Shown piece by piece: positions 56,596 to 64,000 of a stretch of DNA of 64,000 nt. Origin of the DNA: Oleispirillum naphthae (GTDB taxonomy: Bacteria > Pseudomonadota > Alphaproteobacteria > Rhodospirillales > Rhodospirillaceae). Where the stretch lies: positions 62,001 through 126,000 of the forward strand of contig JAQAZG010000010.1 in assembly GCA_027864655.1 (NCBI GenBank), read 5' to 3'. The notes under the pieces are model-generated. The model worked only from the letters and a program-made list of their open reading frames with translations, searched no databases and was not told where the DNA came from. Made by a program: the position numbers and the translations under genes. The stretch's first letter is position 1; each line of letters begins with the position of its first letter.

Positions 56596-58485
56596 CTACG
56601 GCAGAACGCCGATGGCGATGTGGCGCGGGTCGGCCTTGGCGAGCTTCTTCAACCCGGCGATCAGGGGGCTCAAGTGGTCCTCGCCGCGCTGGCGGCTGTC
56701 GGCGCGGATGCGCACCACCGCGGCGCTGACGGTCAAGAGCGGGAAGGCGCGCTCGGTGCCGTAGCGGTCGGCCACGGTGATGAAGCCCCTTTCCCGCGCC
56801 GCGTCGTCGTAGAAGGCCGCCACCTCGTCGCGGAAGGTCTCCACCGCGCTGCCGACCTCGGCGAGCAGGGCGTCGAAGTCGTCCACCGCCTTGCGCCCGG
56901 AGACGAAGTCGTCGCCGCCGATGTGGGCGATGAAGTCCTCCGGCTTGCCGAACAGGCGGCGCAGCACGTCGGCGAAGGCCTGGATCGCGCGGTCGCCCTG
57001 GCGGAAGCCGTAGTGGTCGTTGAAGGGTTTGAAGTTGTCGAAGTCGTAATAGACCATCACGTGCTCGCAGCAGGCATCGCCCAGGCACTCGGAGAGGAAC
57101 TCGTGGATCACCGTGTTGCCGGGCAGGCGGGAGAGCGGGTTCTGGTCGCGCGCGATGGTGAGGTTCTTGTCGTTGATCACCCGCAGAAGCGCGTTGGCGG
57201 AGAGGAAGCCCGCGTACTTCGCGGTGGAATCGACGATGATCAGCCCTTCGGCGTCGCTGCTGCCGGAGAAGATTTCGAGGATGCGTTCCGCCGGAAGGTT
57301 GAGCGCCGCCACCGGGCAGGGGGTGACGAACTGGTCGAGCGAGCGGCCGTAGGCGCGGTTGGTCATCAGGTCGCGGCCGAACTGCGAGTAGGTGTATTCC
57401 TTGAGGTCGCCCTCGCGGATGACGCCGCGCGGCTCGCCCGCCGCATCGACGACGGGGAAGAAGGTGCGCGTCTTCTCGGAGCGGAAGCGCTCGAACACTT
57501 CAAGCATGCGGGTGTCCAGGCGCAGGGGCTCGATCGCCTCCATGCGCTCCACCAGGATGCGCTCGTCGCTGCGGGCCTGGCGGCGGTCGCGGCGGGACAG
57601 ATCGCGCACCAGGGCATAGTCGCGCGCCGCCTCGGCGATGTCGCCCAGGGGCGGGCAGACGACGAAGCCCTGGATGAGGTCGCAGCCCACCTCCTTGCAG
57701 GCGAAATATTCCGCCTCGTTCTCCACGCCCTCGGCCACCACCATCACCCCGAGGAGGTGCGCGATGCTGACGATGTGGGAGAAGAAGATCTTCTTGCGGG
57801 CGTCGTCGGCGACGCCGCCGAGCAGCGCCCGGTCCACCTTGATGAAGTCCGGCTCCGCGCCGTAGAGGGTTTGCAGGCTGCCGAGCCCGGCGCCGAAGTC
57901 GTCGATGGCGTAGCGCAGGGAGGACCGCCGCACCTGCCGCTCGATGCGGAACTCGCGCAGGAAGCTGCCGAGCCGGGCGCGCTCGGAGACGTCGAGGATG
58001 ACCGCGGATTCGGCTAGGCCGCACGCCGCGATGACGCGGCGGGTGCGCGCCAGGCCGTCGCCGCTCGCGTCCTCGAAGACGCGGGGGTCGATGTTGATGA
58101 AGAGCTTGCGGTCGTGGCAGAACGGCCACTGCGCATAGGTGCGGATGGCGCGGTCCTTCAGCGCGCACTCCACCGCCGCGAGCACGCCGTCGGCGTGCGC
58201 CGCGTCGAGCAGCGCGGCGGCGCTGTCGAAGCCGTGCGCCTCCATGCCGCGCAGCAGCGCCTCGAGGCCGTAGGTGTGGCCGGAGTGGATGTTCACCACC
58301 GGCTGGAAGGCGTGGGTCAGGCTGTCCAGGCGCGCGAGCCACACCCCCGGCAGCGGAGCCGACGGGTCGGCGCTGCCGGTTGCAGTCTGCGGCGCGGCCG
58401 GGGAGGGGGCCTCCTCGGCCGCGGATGTCTCCTGGTCCTCGGCGAACGAATGGGACGTGCGCCTGCGACCAAACAGGCTCACCAT
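56596..58485 (-). CDS. EAL-CBS-GGDEF cyclic-di-GMP protein
   Basis: A 629-residue soluble protein. Order: EAL domain at about 55-300 (EALLR at residue 75, FINIDP, DDFGAG, KVD, AEGVE, QGF), tandem CBS domains at about 320-450 (TFFPVVDAAGEPRGVI, EGLIIVDSTAKYAGFLSANALLRVI), and GGDEF domain at about 460-629 with signature GGDDF. The usual second EAL glutamate motif ExTE reads DVSE here, so its first acidic ligand is Asp. This layout is found in proteins with either phosphodiesterase or cyclase activity. The ATG at 58485 follows AAGGGGGAA; the frame is open 31 codons further upstream. Confidence 0.9.
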   Translation of the reverse strand: MVSLFGRRRTSHSFAEDQETSAAEEAPSPAAPQTATGSADPSAPLPGVWLARLDSLTHAFQPVVNIHSGHTYGLEALLRGMEAHGFDSAAALLDAAHADGVLAAVECALKDRAIRTYAQWPFCHDRKLFINIDPRVFEDASGDGLARTRRVIAACGLAESAVILDVSERARLGSFLREFRIERQVRRSSLRYAIDDFGAGLGSLQTLYGAEPDFIKVDRALLGGVADDARKKIFFSHIVSIAHLLGVMVVAEGVENEAEYFACKEVGCDLIQGFVVCPPLGDIAEAARDYALVRDLSRRDRRQARSDERILVERMEAIEPLRLDTRMLEVFERFRSEKTRTFFPVVDAAGEPRGVIREGDLKEYTYSQFGRDLMTNRAYGRSLDQFVTPCPVAALNLPAERILEIFSGSSDAEGLIIVDSTAKYAGFLSANALLRVINDKNLTIARDQNPLSRLPGNTVIHEFLSECLGDACCEHVMVYYDFDNFKPFNDHYGFRQGDRAIQAFADVLRRLFGKPEDFIAHIGGDDFVSGRKAVDDFDALLAEVGSAVETFRDEVAAFYDDAARERGFITVADRYGTERAFPLLTVSAAVVRIRADSRQRGEDHLSPLIAGLKKLAKADPRHIAIGVLP

Positions 58486-58903
58486 GACTTCCCCCTTTCC
58501 TGGCGAAATCGGTGCAGCGGCGCGGGCGCCCTTGGATTTCGCCGGATGATTGATGCAGGCCTTTGCACGGTGCGTCAATCAAGCCCGGTGCATGCAACAA
58601 AATATTCACGGCGAAGAAGGCCTAGTCTGCGGTGGATCGGGACTGGTTTGGTCTTGAATATGGCCTGACCGTGGCTTTCGCCCGTTATGGTAGTTTTCTG
58701 TGGCTATGCAGGGCGTATACTTATTTGTATAGACGATATCAGGATGTTTCCTTGCATATTTCGAATGGCGCGGCATGGCGCGGCGCGGCGACTCCGGTTT
58801 GCGTTTGCGGCATGGCGCTTTTTCTTGATGCGGCGGGCGGAGGCGACTAGAAGACGGGCGAAACGGTGCCAAGAACGGCGAAACAGTCTGGAGCGAACCT
58901 GAT
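58486..58903. other. Divergent intergenic region, EAL-GGDEF gene / panD
   Basis: About 420 bases, AT-rich in the centre. It contains the inverted repeat TATAC-N6-GTATA (58716-58731), a possible operator. Promoters for both divergent genes should lie here but none stands out. No reliable small gene seen. Confidence 0.4.
58716..58731. promoter_or_regulatory. Inverted repeat TATAC-N6-GTATA
   Basis: A perfect five-base inverted repeat with a six-base spacer in the AT-rich centre of the panD / EAL-GGDEF intergenic region. Candidate operator by position and symmetry only. Confidence 0.25.
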
Positions 58904-59407
58904 ATGAGCCTGCCCAGCATCCGCAAGATCAACGGACCGGAAGACCTGGCCGGGGGCTCCGGCTACCGCCTGGACGGGGCGCTGCGCCCCTTCATGTACG
59001 GCAAGATCCACCGCGTCACGGTGACCGAGGCGCGGCTCGACTACATCGGCTCGATCACCATCGACCCGCTGATGCTGCGGGCCGCGGGCATCCTGCCCTA
59101 CAGCCGCGTCGATGTGGTCAACATCGCCAACGGCAACCGCCTGCAGACCTATGTCATCGAGGGCCGCGAAGGGGCGGGCGACTGCTGCCTCAACGGCGCG
59201 GCGGCGCACCTGTTTTCGCGCGGCGACCTCGCCATCGTCATGGCCTACGAGGAGGTGCCGGGCGAGGCCCTGCCGGGGCGCGAAAGCGTCGCGGTGATGG
59301 TGGACGCGCAGAACCGGGTCACCGAGATCTGGACCTACGCCACCCCGGGGCCGGAGACCGTGGGACAGTCCTGCCGCCATGGCCAGGTCTATGGCCAGGG
59401 GGCGTGA
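58904..59407 (+). CDS. panD: Aspartate 1-decarboxylase proenzyme
   Basis: A 167-residue PanD, which makes beta-alanine from aspartate for pantothenate and coenzyme A. The self-cleavage site is Gly49-Ser50 in DYIGSITIDPLML; Ser50 becomes the pyruvoyl group. Other family segments are MYGKIHRVTVTEARL, the NIANGNRLQTYVIEG block, CCLNGAAAHLFSRGD and VAVMVDAQNRV. There is an N-terminal extension of about 28 residues before the usual start region; the ATG at 58904 has GGAG 10 bases upstream. The end overlaps the next gene by 29 bases. Confidence 0.92.
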   Translation: MSLPSIRKINGPEDLAGGSGYRLDGALRPFMYGKIHRVTVTEARLDYIGSITIDPLMLRAAGILPYSRVDVVNIANGNRLQTYVIEGREGAGDCCLNGAAAHLFSRGDLAIVMAYEEVPGEALPGRESVAVMVDAQNRVTEIWTYATPGPETVGQSCRHGQVYGQGA

Positions 59408-60662
59408 GCGCCGCCCCGCACGGCTGAACGCCGCGCCGCTTTCGCTTTGCGTGGAGAGCGTCGGCGCGGGCGGCGACGGCATCGCCCTGCATGACGGCGT
59501 GCGCCACTTCGTGCCCCTCGCCCTGCCCGGCGAGACGGTGCGCGCAATGCCGGTTTTGCGCTCCGCCGAAGGGGTGCGCTGCCGCCTGGAGAGCGTCGAA
59601 ACGCCCTCTCCCCGCCGCGTCGCGCCGTTCTGTCCGGCGTTCGGGCGCTGCGGCGGCTGCGCCTTCCAGCACTGGGAGGCGGCGGACCTCGCGGCGTGGA
59701 AGCGCACCCGCCTGCTCGCCGCGCTTTCGCACCGCGGCTTCGCCGACGCGCCGGTGGCGGAAACCCTCTCCTGCCCGGCGCGCACCCGCCGCCGCGCCAC
59801 CCTGGCGCTCAAGGGGAAGAAGCTCGGCTTCCGCGAGGAGGCGAGCCATGCGGTGGCGGCGATCGACGCCTGCCCGGTGCTGCTGCCGCAGCTTTCCGCC
59901 CTGATCGCGCCGCTGCGCGCCGTGCTCGCGCCGCTCACCGCCGACGCGGCGGTGGCGCTCGCCTGGACCGACTCGGGGGCCGACGTGCTGGTGCGTTGCG
60001 CCGACGAGCCGGGATGGGAGGGCCGCGAGGCGCTCGCCGCCTTCGCGCGGGCGCACGATCTCGCCCGGCTTGCCTGGGATTCCGGCTTCGGCGCGGCGCC
60101 TCTGGCGGTGGAGCGCCCCCCCGCGATGATCTTCGGCGGGGTCTCCGTCGCCTTCCCCGATGCCGCCTTCCTCCAGCCCTCCGCCGAGGGCGAGGCGGCG
60201 CTCCGCGATGCGGTGCTTGCCGCCACCGAAGGCGTATCGGCCCTCGCCGACCTCTTCTGCGGCCTCGGCACCTTCGCCCTGCCGCTCGCCGCGCGCGGCG
60301 CGCGGGTGCTCGCCCTCGATGCCGACGGCGCGGCGGTCGCCGCCCTCGCCGCCGCGGCGAAGGCCGCCCCGGGGCTTGCGGTCGCCGCGCGCGACCTCTT
60401 CCGCGAGCCGCTCTCCGCGGCGGAGATGCGCGGCCTCGACGCCGTGGTCTTCGACCCGCCGCGCGCCGGAGCCCAGGTCCAGGCGCGCGCCATCGCCGCC
60501 TCGGCGGTGCCGCTCGCGGTGGCGGTTTCCTGCAACCCCGCAAGCTTCGCCCGCGACGCCCGCATCCTCGCCGACGGCGGCTTCCGCCTCGTCTCCGCCC
60601 TGCCGGTGGACCAGTTCCCCTTGAGCCCGCATCTCGAAGTGGTGGCGGTGTTCCGGCGGTGA
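59379..60662 (+). CDS. RlmD/TrmA-type SAM-dependent RNA methyltransferase
   Basis: A 427-residue RNA m5U methyltransferase of the RlmD/TrmA group. An N-terminal TRAM-like region (SVGAGGDGIALHDG) leads to the iron-sulphur cysteines C-x5-C-x2-C in FCPAFGRCGGCAFQHW, with a later partner in AIDACPVLLP. SAM binding is seen in LADLFCGLGTFALPLAARGARVLALD. The catalytic stretch VVFDPPRAGA is followed by the nucleophile cysteine in AVSCNPASFARD. Members methylate uridine in rRNA or tRNA; which position is not decided. The start overlaps panD, and a second in-frame ATG lies at 59391. Confidence 0.88.
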   Translation: MARSMARGRERRPARLNAAPLSLCVESVGAGGDGIALHDGVRHFVPLALPGETVRAMPVLRSAEGVRCRLESVETPSPRRVAPFCPAFGRCGGCAFQHWEAADLAAWKRTRLLAALSHRGFADAPVAETLSCPARTRRRATLALKGKKLGFREEASHAVAAIDACPVLLPQLSALIAPLRAVLAPLTADAAVALAWTDSGADVLVRCADEPGWEGREALAAFARAHDLARLAWDSGFGAAPLAVERPPAMIFGGVSVAFPDAAFLQPSAEGEAALRDAVLAATEGVSALADLFCGLGTFALPLAARGARVLALDADGAAVAALAAAAKAAPGLAVAARDLFREPLSAAEMRGLDAVVFDPPRAGAQVQARAIAASAVPLAVAVSCNPASFARDARILADGGFRLVSALPVDQFPLSPHLEVVAVFRR

Positions 60663-60700
60663 TAGGCTTCCCCTTCGCGTTGCCGTAGGAAGGGCCGTCG

Positions 60701-61987
60701 ATGTCCGCCGAGCGTTCTTTCGCCACCCGCCTGCTTCTCCATGCGCTGCGCCGCCGCGCCGTGCTGCGCGGTCTCGGCCTCGCCGCCGCCGGTGTGGCCC
60801 TGCCGGGGTGCGCCACCCAGGCGCGCGCCGCCGCCCCGGAGCTGGTGGAGATTCCGGTCAATCCGCAGGGCAGGCTGGAGGCCGCCTATGCGGTCGCGGG
60901 CCACGTGCCCGGCAGGCCGGTGACCGCGCTGTCCGGCCCGGTGGCGAAGCGCCTCGCCGCGATGGTCCCGCCCGAGGCCGCCACCCTGCGCCTGCTGCAC
61001 TTCAACGACCTGCACAACAACCTCGTCATCGGCGACGCGGAGAAGGGCGAGACCCACGCGCTGGCGCAGATCGTCAAGCAGGCGAAGGCGGCGCGCGCCA
61101 AAGCCAAGCCCGGCGAGGTGGTGCTGCTGGTCACCGCCGGGGACGACCGCACCGGCGGTTTCTTCGACCCGCTGCTCGGCGATATCGCGGGCAACGGCTG
61201 GCGCATCGACCCCGGCTATGCCGCCTATTCCGCGGCGGGGGTGGACGCCTCCGCCATCGGCAACCACGAGTTCGACCACGGCGCGCGCACCCTCGCCCGC
61301 GGCATCCGCGGCGACGCGAAGTTTCCCCTCCTCGCCGCCAATATTTCCGGCCTGCGCGAGGTGGCGGCGGGGCGCGACTACCACCCGGCGATGATCGCGG
61401 TGGCGGGCGGGTTGCGCATCGGCTTTCTCGGCGTCACCTGCTCGGTGATCAAGCACTTCCGCAAGGCGGCGGAGCCGGGGCTGACGCTGGCCTCGCCGGT
61501 CGCCGCGGCAAACCAGCTGCTGCCCGCCGTCGCCGCGCTCTCCGACGTGGTGGTCATCCTCTCCCACTGCGGCTATGGCGACGATTACGGCCCGCCGCGC
61601 GCCGCCGACGGCTGGCGCTTCTTCATCCGGGAAGGCGACCTGCCGCTCGCCCGCGCCGCCGCCAGGCTCACCGCCAAGCCGGTGGTGGTGGTCGGCGGCC
61701 ACACCCACACCACGCTGAACAAGGGCGGCCTCGACCCCGAGAACCTGGTGGACGGCGTGCCGGTGCTACAGGCGGGGGCGCGCGGCAAATACCTGGGCGA
61801 CGCCAGGCTGACCCTGAAATCCGGGGAGAAGACCAAATTCTCCACCCGCCTGATCCGCATCAAGCCGCGCAACGATGCCCTCGCGCCGGACCACGCGGAT
61901 TACGCCAAGGCGGAACGCGACGCCGATTTCGACACCGGCTTCGAGGCGCAGGTGATCGGCTCCCTCAAGGCGAGGATGCGCGGATGA
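60701..61987 (+). CDS. Metallophosphoesterase / 5'-nucleotidase-like lipoprotein
   Basis: A 428-residue exported metallophosphoesterase. The N terminus has RRRAVLRGLGLAAAGVALPGC, a twin-arginine-like signal with lipobox cysteine at residue 37. Metal-binding motifs appear in order: LLHFNDLHNN, VTAGDDRTGG, GNHEFDHG, SHCGYGDD and GGHTHT. The C-terminal nucleotidase domain is short compared with full UshA-type enzymes of about 550 residues. It probably hydrolyses extracytoplasmic phosphate esters. The stop overlaps the M23 peptidase start (ATGA). Confidence 0.85.
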   Translation: MSAERSFATRLLLHALRRRAVLRGLGLAAAGVALPGCATQARAAAPELVEIPVNPQGRLEAAYAVAGHVPGRPVTALSGPVAKRLAAMVPPEAATLRLLHFNDLHNNLVIGDAEKGETHALAQIVKQAKAARAKAKPGEVVLLVTAGDDRTGGFFDPLLGDIAGNGWRIDPGYAAYSAAGVDASAIGNHEFDHGARTLARGIRGDAKFPLLAANISGLREVAAGRDYHPAMIAVAGGLRIGFLGVTCSVIKHFRKAAEPGLTLASPVAAANQLLPAVAALSDVVVILSHCGYGDDYGPPRAADGWRFFIREGDLPLARAAARLTAKPVVVVGGHTHTTLNKGGLDPENLVDGVPVLQAGARGKYLGDARLTLKSGEKTKFSTRLIRIKPRNDALAPDHADYAKAERDADFDTGFEAQVIGSLKARMRG

Positions 61988-62973
61988 AGGGGCGGTTCCT
62001 CCTCCTCTGCGCCGTCCTCGGCCTTGCCGCCGCGCCTGCCGCGGCGGAGCCGGGCTTCGCGGGTTTCTCGCCGCCCGCCGCCTGCACCCTCGGCGAGACC
62101 TGCTGGATCATCAACTACCCCGACGTCATCGATGCGCAGCCGGGCCGCGACTACCGCTGCGGGCCGCGCTCCTACGCCCATCACGACGGCACCGACTTCG
62201 CCCCCGCCGACATCCGCTCCATGTCCGTCGGCGTGCCGGTGGTCGCCGCCGCGCCGGGCACCGTGGCGGGCATGCGCGACGGCCAGCCCGACGGCGCCTA
62301 TCTCGCCCGCGGCCCGGCCGCGGTGAAGGGCCGGGAATGCGGCAACGGCGTGGTGCTGCGCCACGCCGACGGATGGGAAACCCAGTACTGCCACCTCAAA
62401 CGCGGCAGCGTCGGGGTGCGCAAAGGCGAAACCGTGGACCGCGGCGCGCGCCTCGGCCTGATCGGCCTCTCCGGGCGGGCGGAATTCCCCCACGTGCACA
62501 TGACGGTGCGCCGCGCCGGAATGAAGATCGACCCCTTCACCGGCAAGGGCCTGGGCGGCGGCTGCGGCGAAACCGGCGAAAGCCTGTGGAAAAAGGGCGA
62601 GGAACCGCCCTATGCGGCCTCCAGCGTCTATGCCGCGGGGCTCGCCTCCGGCATTCCCACCGCTGCGGCGCTCAAGACGGATACCACCCTGCCGGGCCTG
62701 CCGCCCAAACCCGCCGCCGAACTCGTCGCCTGGGGCGCGGTGTTCGGCCTCAAGCCGGGGATGACGCTGACCGTCGAACTCTTCGGTCCCCAGGGCGACT
62801 CCCTCGCCAAACGCGATACCGCCGTGGACAAGCCCAAGGCCTGGCAGTTCTCCGCTGCCGGACGCCGCGCCCCGATCGGCGGCTGGCCGCCCGGCCGCTA
62901 CCGCGCCGAGGTCACGGTGACGGAAGAGGGAAAAACCCTGTCGCACCGCAGCGCGGAGACGGAGTTCCGGTGA
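61984..62973 (+). CDS. M23 family metallopeptidase (LytM-like)
   Basis: A 329-residue exported protein with a 21-residue signal peptide (ends AAPAAA). The M23 domain spans about residues 50-200: RSYAHHDGTDFAPADIRSM holds the first zinc ligands, the middle GNGVVLRHADGWETQYCHLKRG follows, and FPHVHMTV the last ones. Such enzymes cut peptidoglycan cross-bridges or act as division and separation activators. Four cysteines in the N-terminal part could form disulphides. The C-terminal 120 residues are beta-rich. Translationally coupled to the metallophosphoesterase, so the two may act together in the periplasm. Confidence 0.88.
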   Translation: MKGRFLLLCAVLGLAAAPAAAEPGFAGFSPPAACTLGETCWIINYPDVIDAQPGRDYRCGPRSYAHHDGTDFAPADIRSMSVGVPVVAAAPGTVAGMRDGQPDGAYLARGPAAVKGRECGNGVVLRHADGWETQYCHLKRGSVGVRKGETVDRGARLGLIGLSGRAEFPHVHMTVRRAGMKIDPFTGKGLGGGCGETGESLWKKGEEPPYAASSVYAAGLASGIPTAAALKTDTTLPGLPPKPAAELVAWGAVFGLKPGMTLTVELFGPQGDSLAKRDTAVDKPKAWQFSAAGRRAPIGGWPPGRYRAEVTVTEEGKTLSHRSAETEFR

Positions 62974-63010
62974 GGGGAAAATCAGGCCAGGGCTCCGCCC
63001 CGGACCCCGC

Positions 63011-63147
63011 GAGGGGACTCGGTCCCCTCGACCCCATAACTTTTGGTGTTGGCGCGTAGCGCGATAGAGCCATCACGCGGCGTGACGGTTGATCGCCGCT
63101 GCGCGGCAAAAAAAGTTATGGGGGGAGTGGGGGGACCGAGTCCCCCC
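63011..63147. repeat. Nested palindromic intergenic element
   Basis: Between convergent genes. GAGGGGAC-TCG-GTCCCCTC (63011-63029) and GGGGGGAC-CGA-GTCCCCCC (63129-63147) are two perfect hairpins. They are also mutually complementary, and their flanks CCCATAACTTTT and AAAAAAAGTTATGGGG extend the long inverted repeat. The middle has a GC-rich palindromic core (ACGCGGCGTGACGG). It could be a mobile palindromic element and would also act as a bidirectional terminator. Confidence 0.65.
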
Positions 63148-63163
63148 ACGAAGTTTTAGCGTT

Positions 63164-63820
63164 TTACAGCAGCTTCAGCGCCGCGGCGACCGCGGCGGCG
63201 GCGCCGTCGGCGATCTGGCCGATGGTGGAATTGAGCATGTAGCAGGGGCTGGTGACGATCTTGTTGGCGTTATCCACGCAGACTTCGCCGTAGGTGCGTT
63301 CCAGCGGGTTGCCGCCCATCGCGGCGATCGCCTTGGCGGTGCCTGCGTCGTTGCCGATGGTGACGTCGATCTTGCCCAGCACCTTGGCGACGAGGGCGGG
63401 GGCGATGCACAGGGCGACGATGGGTTTCTTCGCGGCGTGGGTGGAGCGGATGGCTTTTTCCGCATCCGGGTTGACCGTGCAGTCGGGGCCGTCCACGGCG
63501 AAGGTGCAGAGGTTCTTCGCCGCGCCGAAGCCGCCGGGGAAGGCGAGGATGTCGAAGTCGGCGGGTTTGTAGTCGGCGAGCGGCAGGATCGCGCCGCGCG
63601 CGATGCGCGCCGATTCGACCAGGACGTTGCGGCTTTCCGCGCCGGGCGTGCCGACCACGTGGTTGATCACGTGCATCTGCGGCACGTCGGGGGCGAAGCA
63701 CTGATAGGCGCCGCCCGCGCGGTCGATGGCGAGCAGGGTGAGCACCGCCTCGTGGATTTCCGAGCCGTCGTAGACTCCGCAGCCCGACAGGACGACGGCG
63801 AACTTCGCTTTTGCGGACAT
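63164..63820 (-). CDS. elbB: ElbB-type DJ-1/PfpI family protein
   Basis: A 218-residue ElbB-like protein of the DJ-1/PfpI superfamily. Features: VVLSGCGVYDGSEIHEAVLTLLAIDRAG at the start, FDILAFPGGFGAAKNLC with the acidic and glycine residues of the family, and IVALCIAPALVAKVLG with the nucleophile-elbow cysteine. ElbB was linked to isoprenoid synthesis and shows glyoxalase activity in E. coli. No isoprenoid genes are adjacent. A GGAGGAGAACAC site precedes the ATG. Confidence 0.92.
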   Translation of the reverse strand: MSAKAKFAVVLSGCGVYDGSEIHEAVLTLLAIDRAGGAYQCFAPDVPQMHVINHVVGTPGAESRNVLVESARIARGAILPLADYKPADFDILAFPGGFGAAKNLCTFAVDGPDCTVNPDAEKAIRSTHAAKKPIVALCIAPALVAKVLGKIDVTIGNDAGTAKAIAAMGGNPLERTYGEVCVDNANKIVTSPCYMLNSTIGQIADGAAAAVAAALKLL

Positions 63821-63891
63821 GTGTTCTCCTCCGGTAGGATGCCTTTCGCCGTATGATGCGGCGGCGCGGCGGCGGATGGCAAGGGACGGAA

Positions 63892-64000
63892 ATGCGAATG
63901 CGGGCGTATGAGCGGTTGACGGAGCGGTTTCACAGGCGGTCGGCGATTTCCGGCGCGGTGGCGATGTTGCAGTGGGACCGCGCCGCGATGATGCCCGCGG
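63892..64000 (+). CDS. M32 carboxypeptidase (Taq type), 5' end only
   Basis: The first 36 codons are present: MRMRAYERLTERFHRRSAIS, then GAVAMLQWDRAAMMPA. The pattern of an aromatic-rich first helix followed by L-x-WD-x(4)-MMP is characteristic of the N terminus of M32 carboxypeptidases, zinc enzymes of about 490-510 residues. GGGACGGA lies before the ATG; a second in-frame ATG is at 63898. The rest lies outside the window. Confidence 0.75.
   Translation, partial: MRMRAYERLTERFHRRSAISGAVAMLQWDRAAMMPA

Overview
The window is a high-GC, Pseudomonadota-type sequence, most likely from an alphaproteobacterium. The pointers are a cyclic beta-1,2-glucan synthase, ModD, paired short CstA proteins, several DctPQM TRAP transporters and dense LysR regulation. 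Gene content is compatible with a Rhodospirillales-like soil or water organism, but no rRNA or other marker fixes the genus. No tRNA, rRNA, CRISPR array or intact mobile element was seen.

Region 1 (1-7575). A TetR repressor and a haloacid-dehalogenase-type hydrolase are translationally coupled, with a palindrome inside the likely TetR promoter. A YbaK-type deacylase follows. A plus-strand operon then encodes a muconate-cycloisomerase-like enolase-superfamily enzyme, a small YciI-type protein, a DctPQM TRAP transporter and a LysR regulator. It reads as uptake and lactonisation of an unsaturated dicarboxylate-like compound.

Region 2 (7576-16962). A btuB-type TonB receptor sits behind a clear cobalamin riboswitch. 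A LysR gene precedes a second catabolic operon: DUF1445 (D-glutamate-cyclase-like), TRAP DctPQM, DUF2848 and an amidase-signature enzyme. This set looks like an undescribed uptake and degradation pathway.

Region 3 (16963-23590). Two tandem, near-identical CstA-type carriers each end in the same terminator hairpin. The serine genes serC and serA follow, with a good sigma70-type promoter and a terminator.

Region 4 (23600-32080). A third TRAP system lies behind a CoA-transferase and an HMG-CoA lyase, with LysR upstream. Together they could take up 3-hydroxy-3-methylglutarate, activate it and cleave it. A lipoprotein and a tartrate/D-malate dehydrogenase follow.

Region 5 (32080-52500), envelope and stress. 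It holds a truncated integrase, a B12-binding radical SAM enzyme, a small membrane protein, a 2839-residue cyclic beta-1,2-glucan synthase and an entericidin-like lipoprotein. It also holds a 1461-residue CheB-CheR-PAS-kinase-REC-REC-HTH protein, an extended Dps, an OmpA-type lipoprotein and a frameshifted slipin. A short TTTCCGAG motif recurs upstream of several of these genes.

Region 6 (52500-64000). It holds ModD, a LuxR-type response regulator with a PAS/GAF sensor kinase, and an EAL-CBS-GGDEF protein. Then come panD overlapping an RlmD/TrmA-type RNA methyltransferase, a metallophosphoesterase coupled to an M23 peptidase, a palindromic intergenic element, an ElbB-like protein and the start of an M32 carboxypeptidase.
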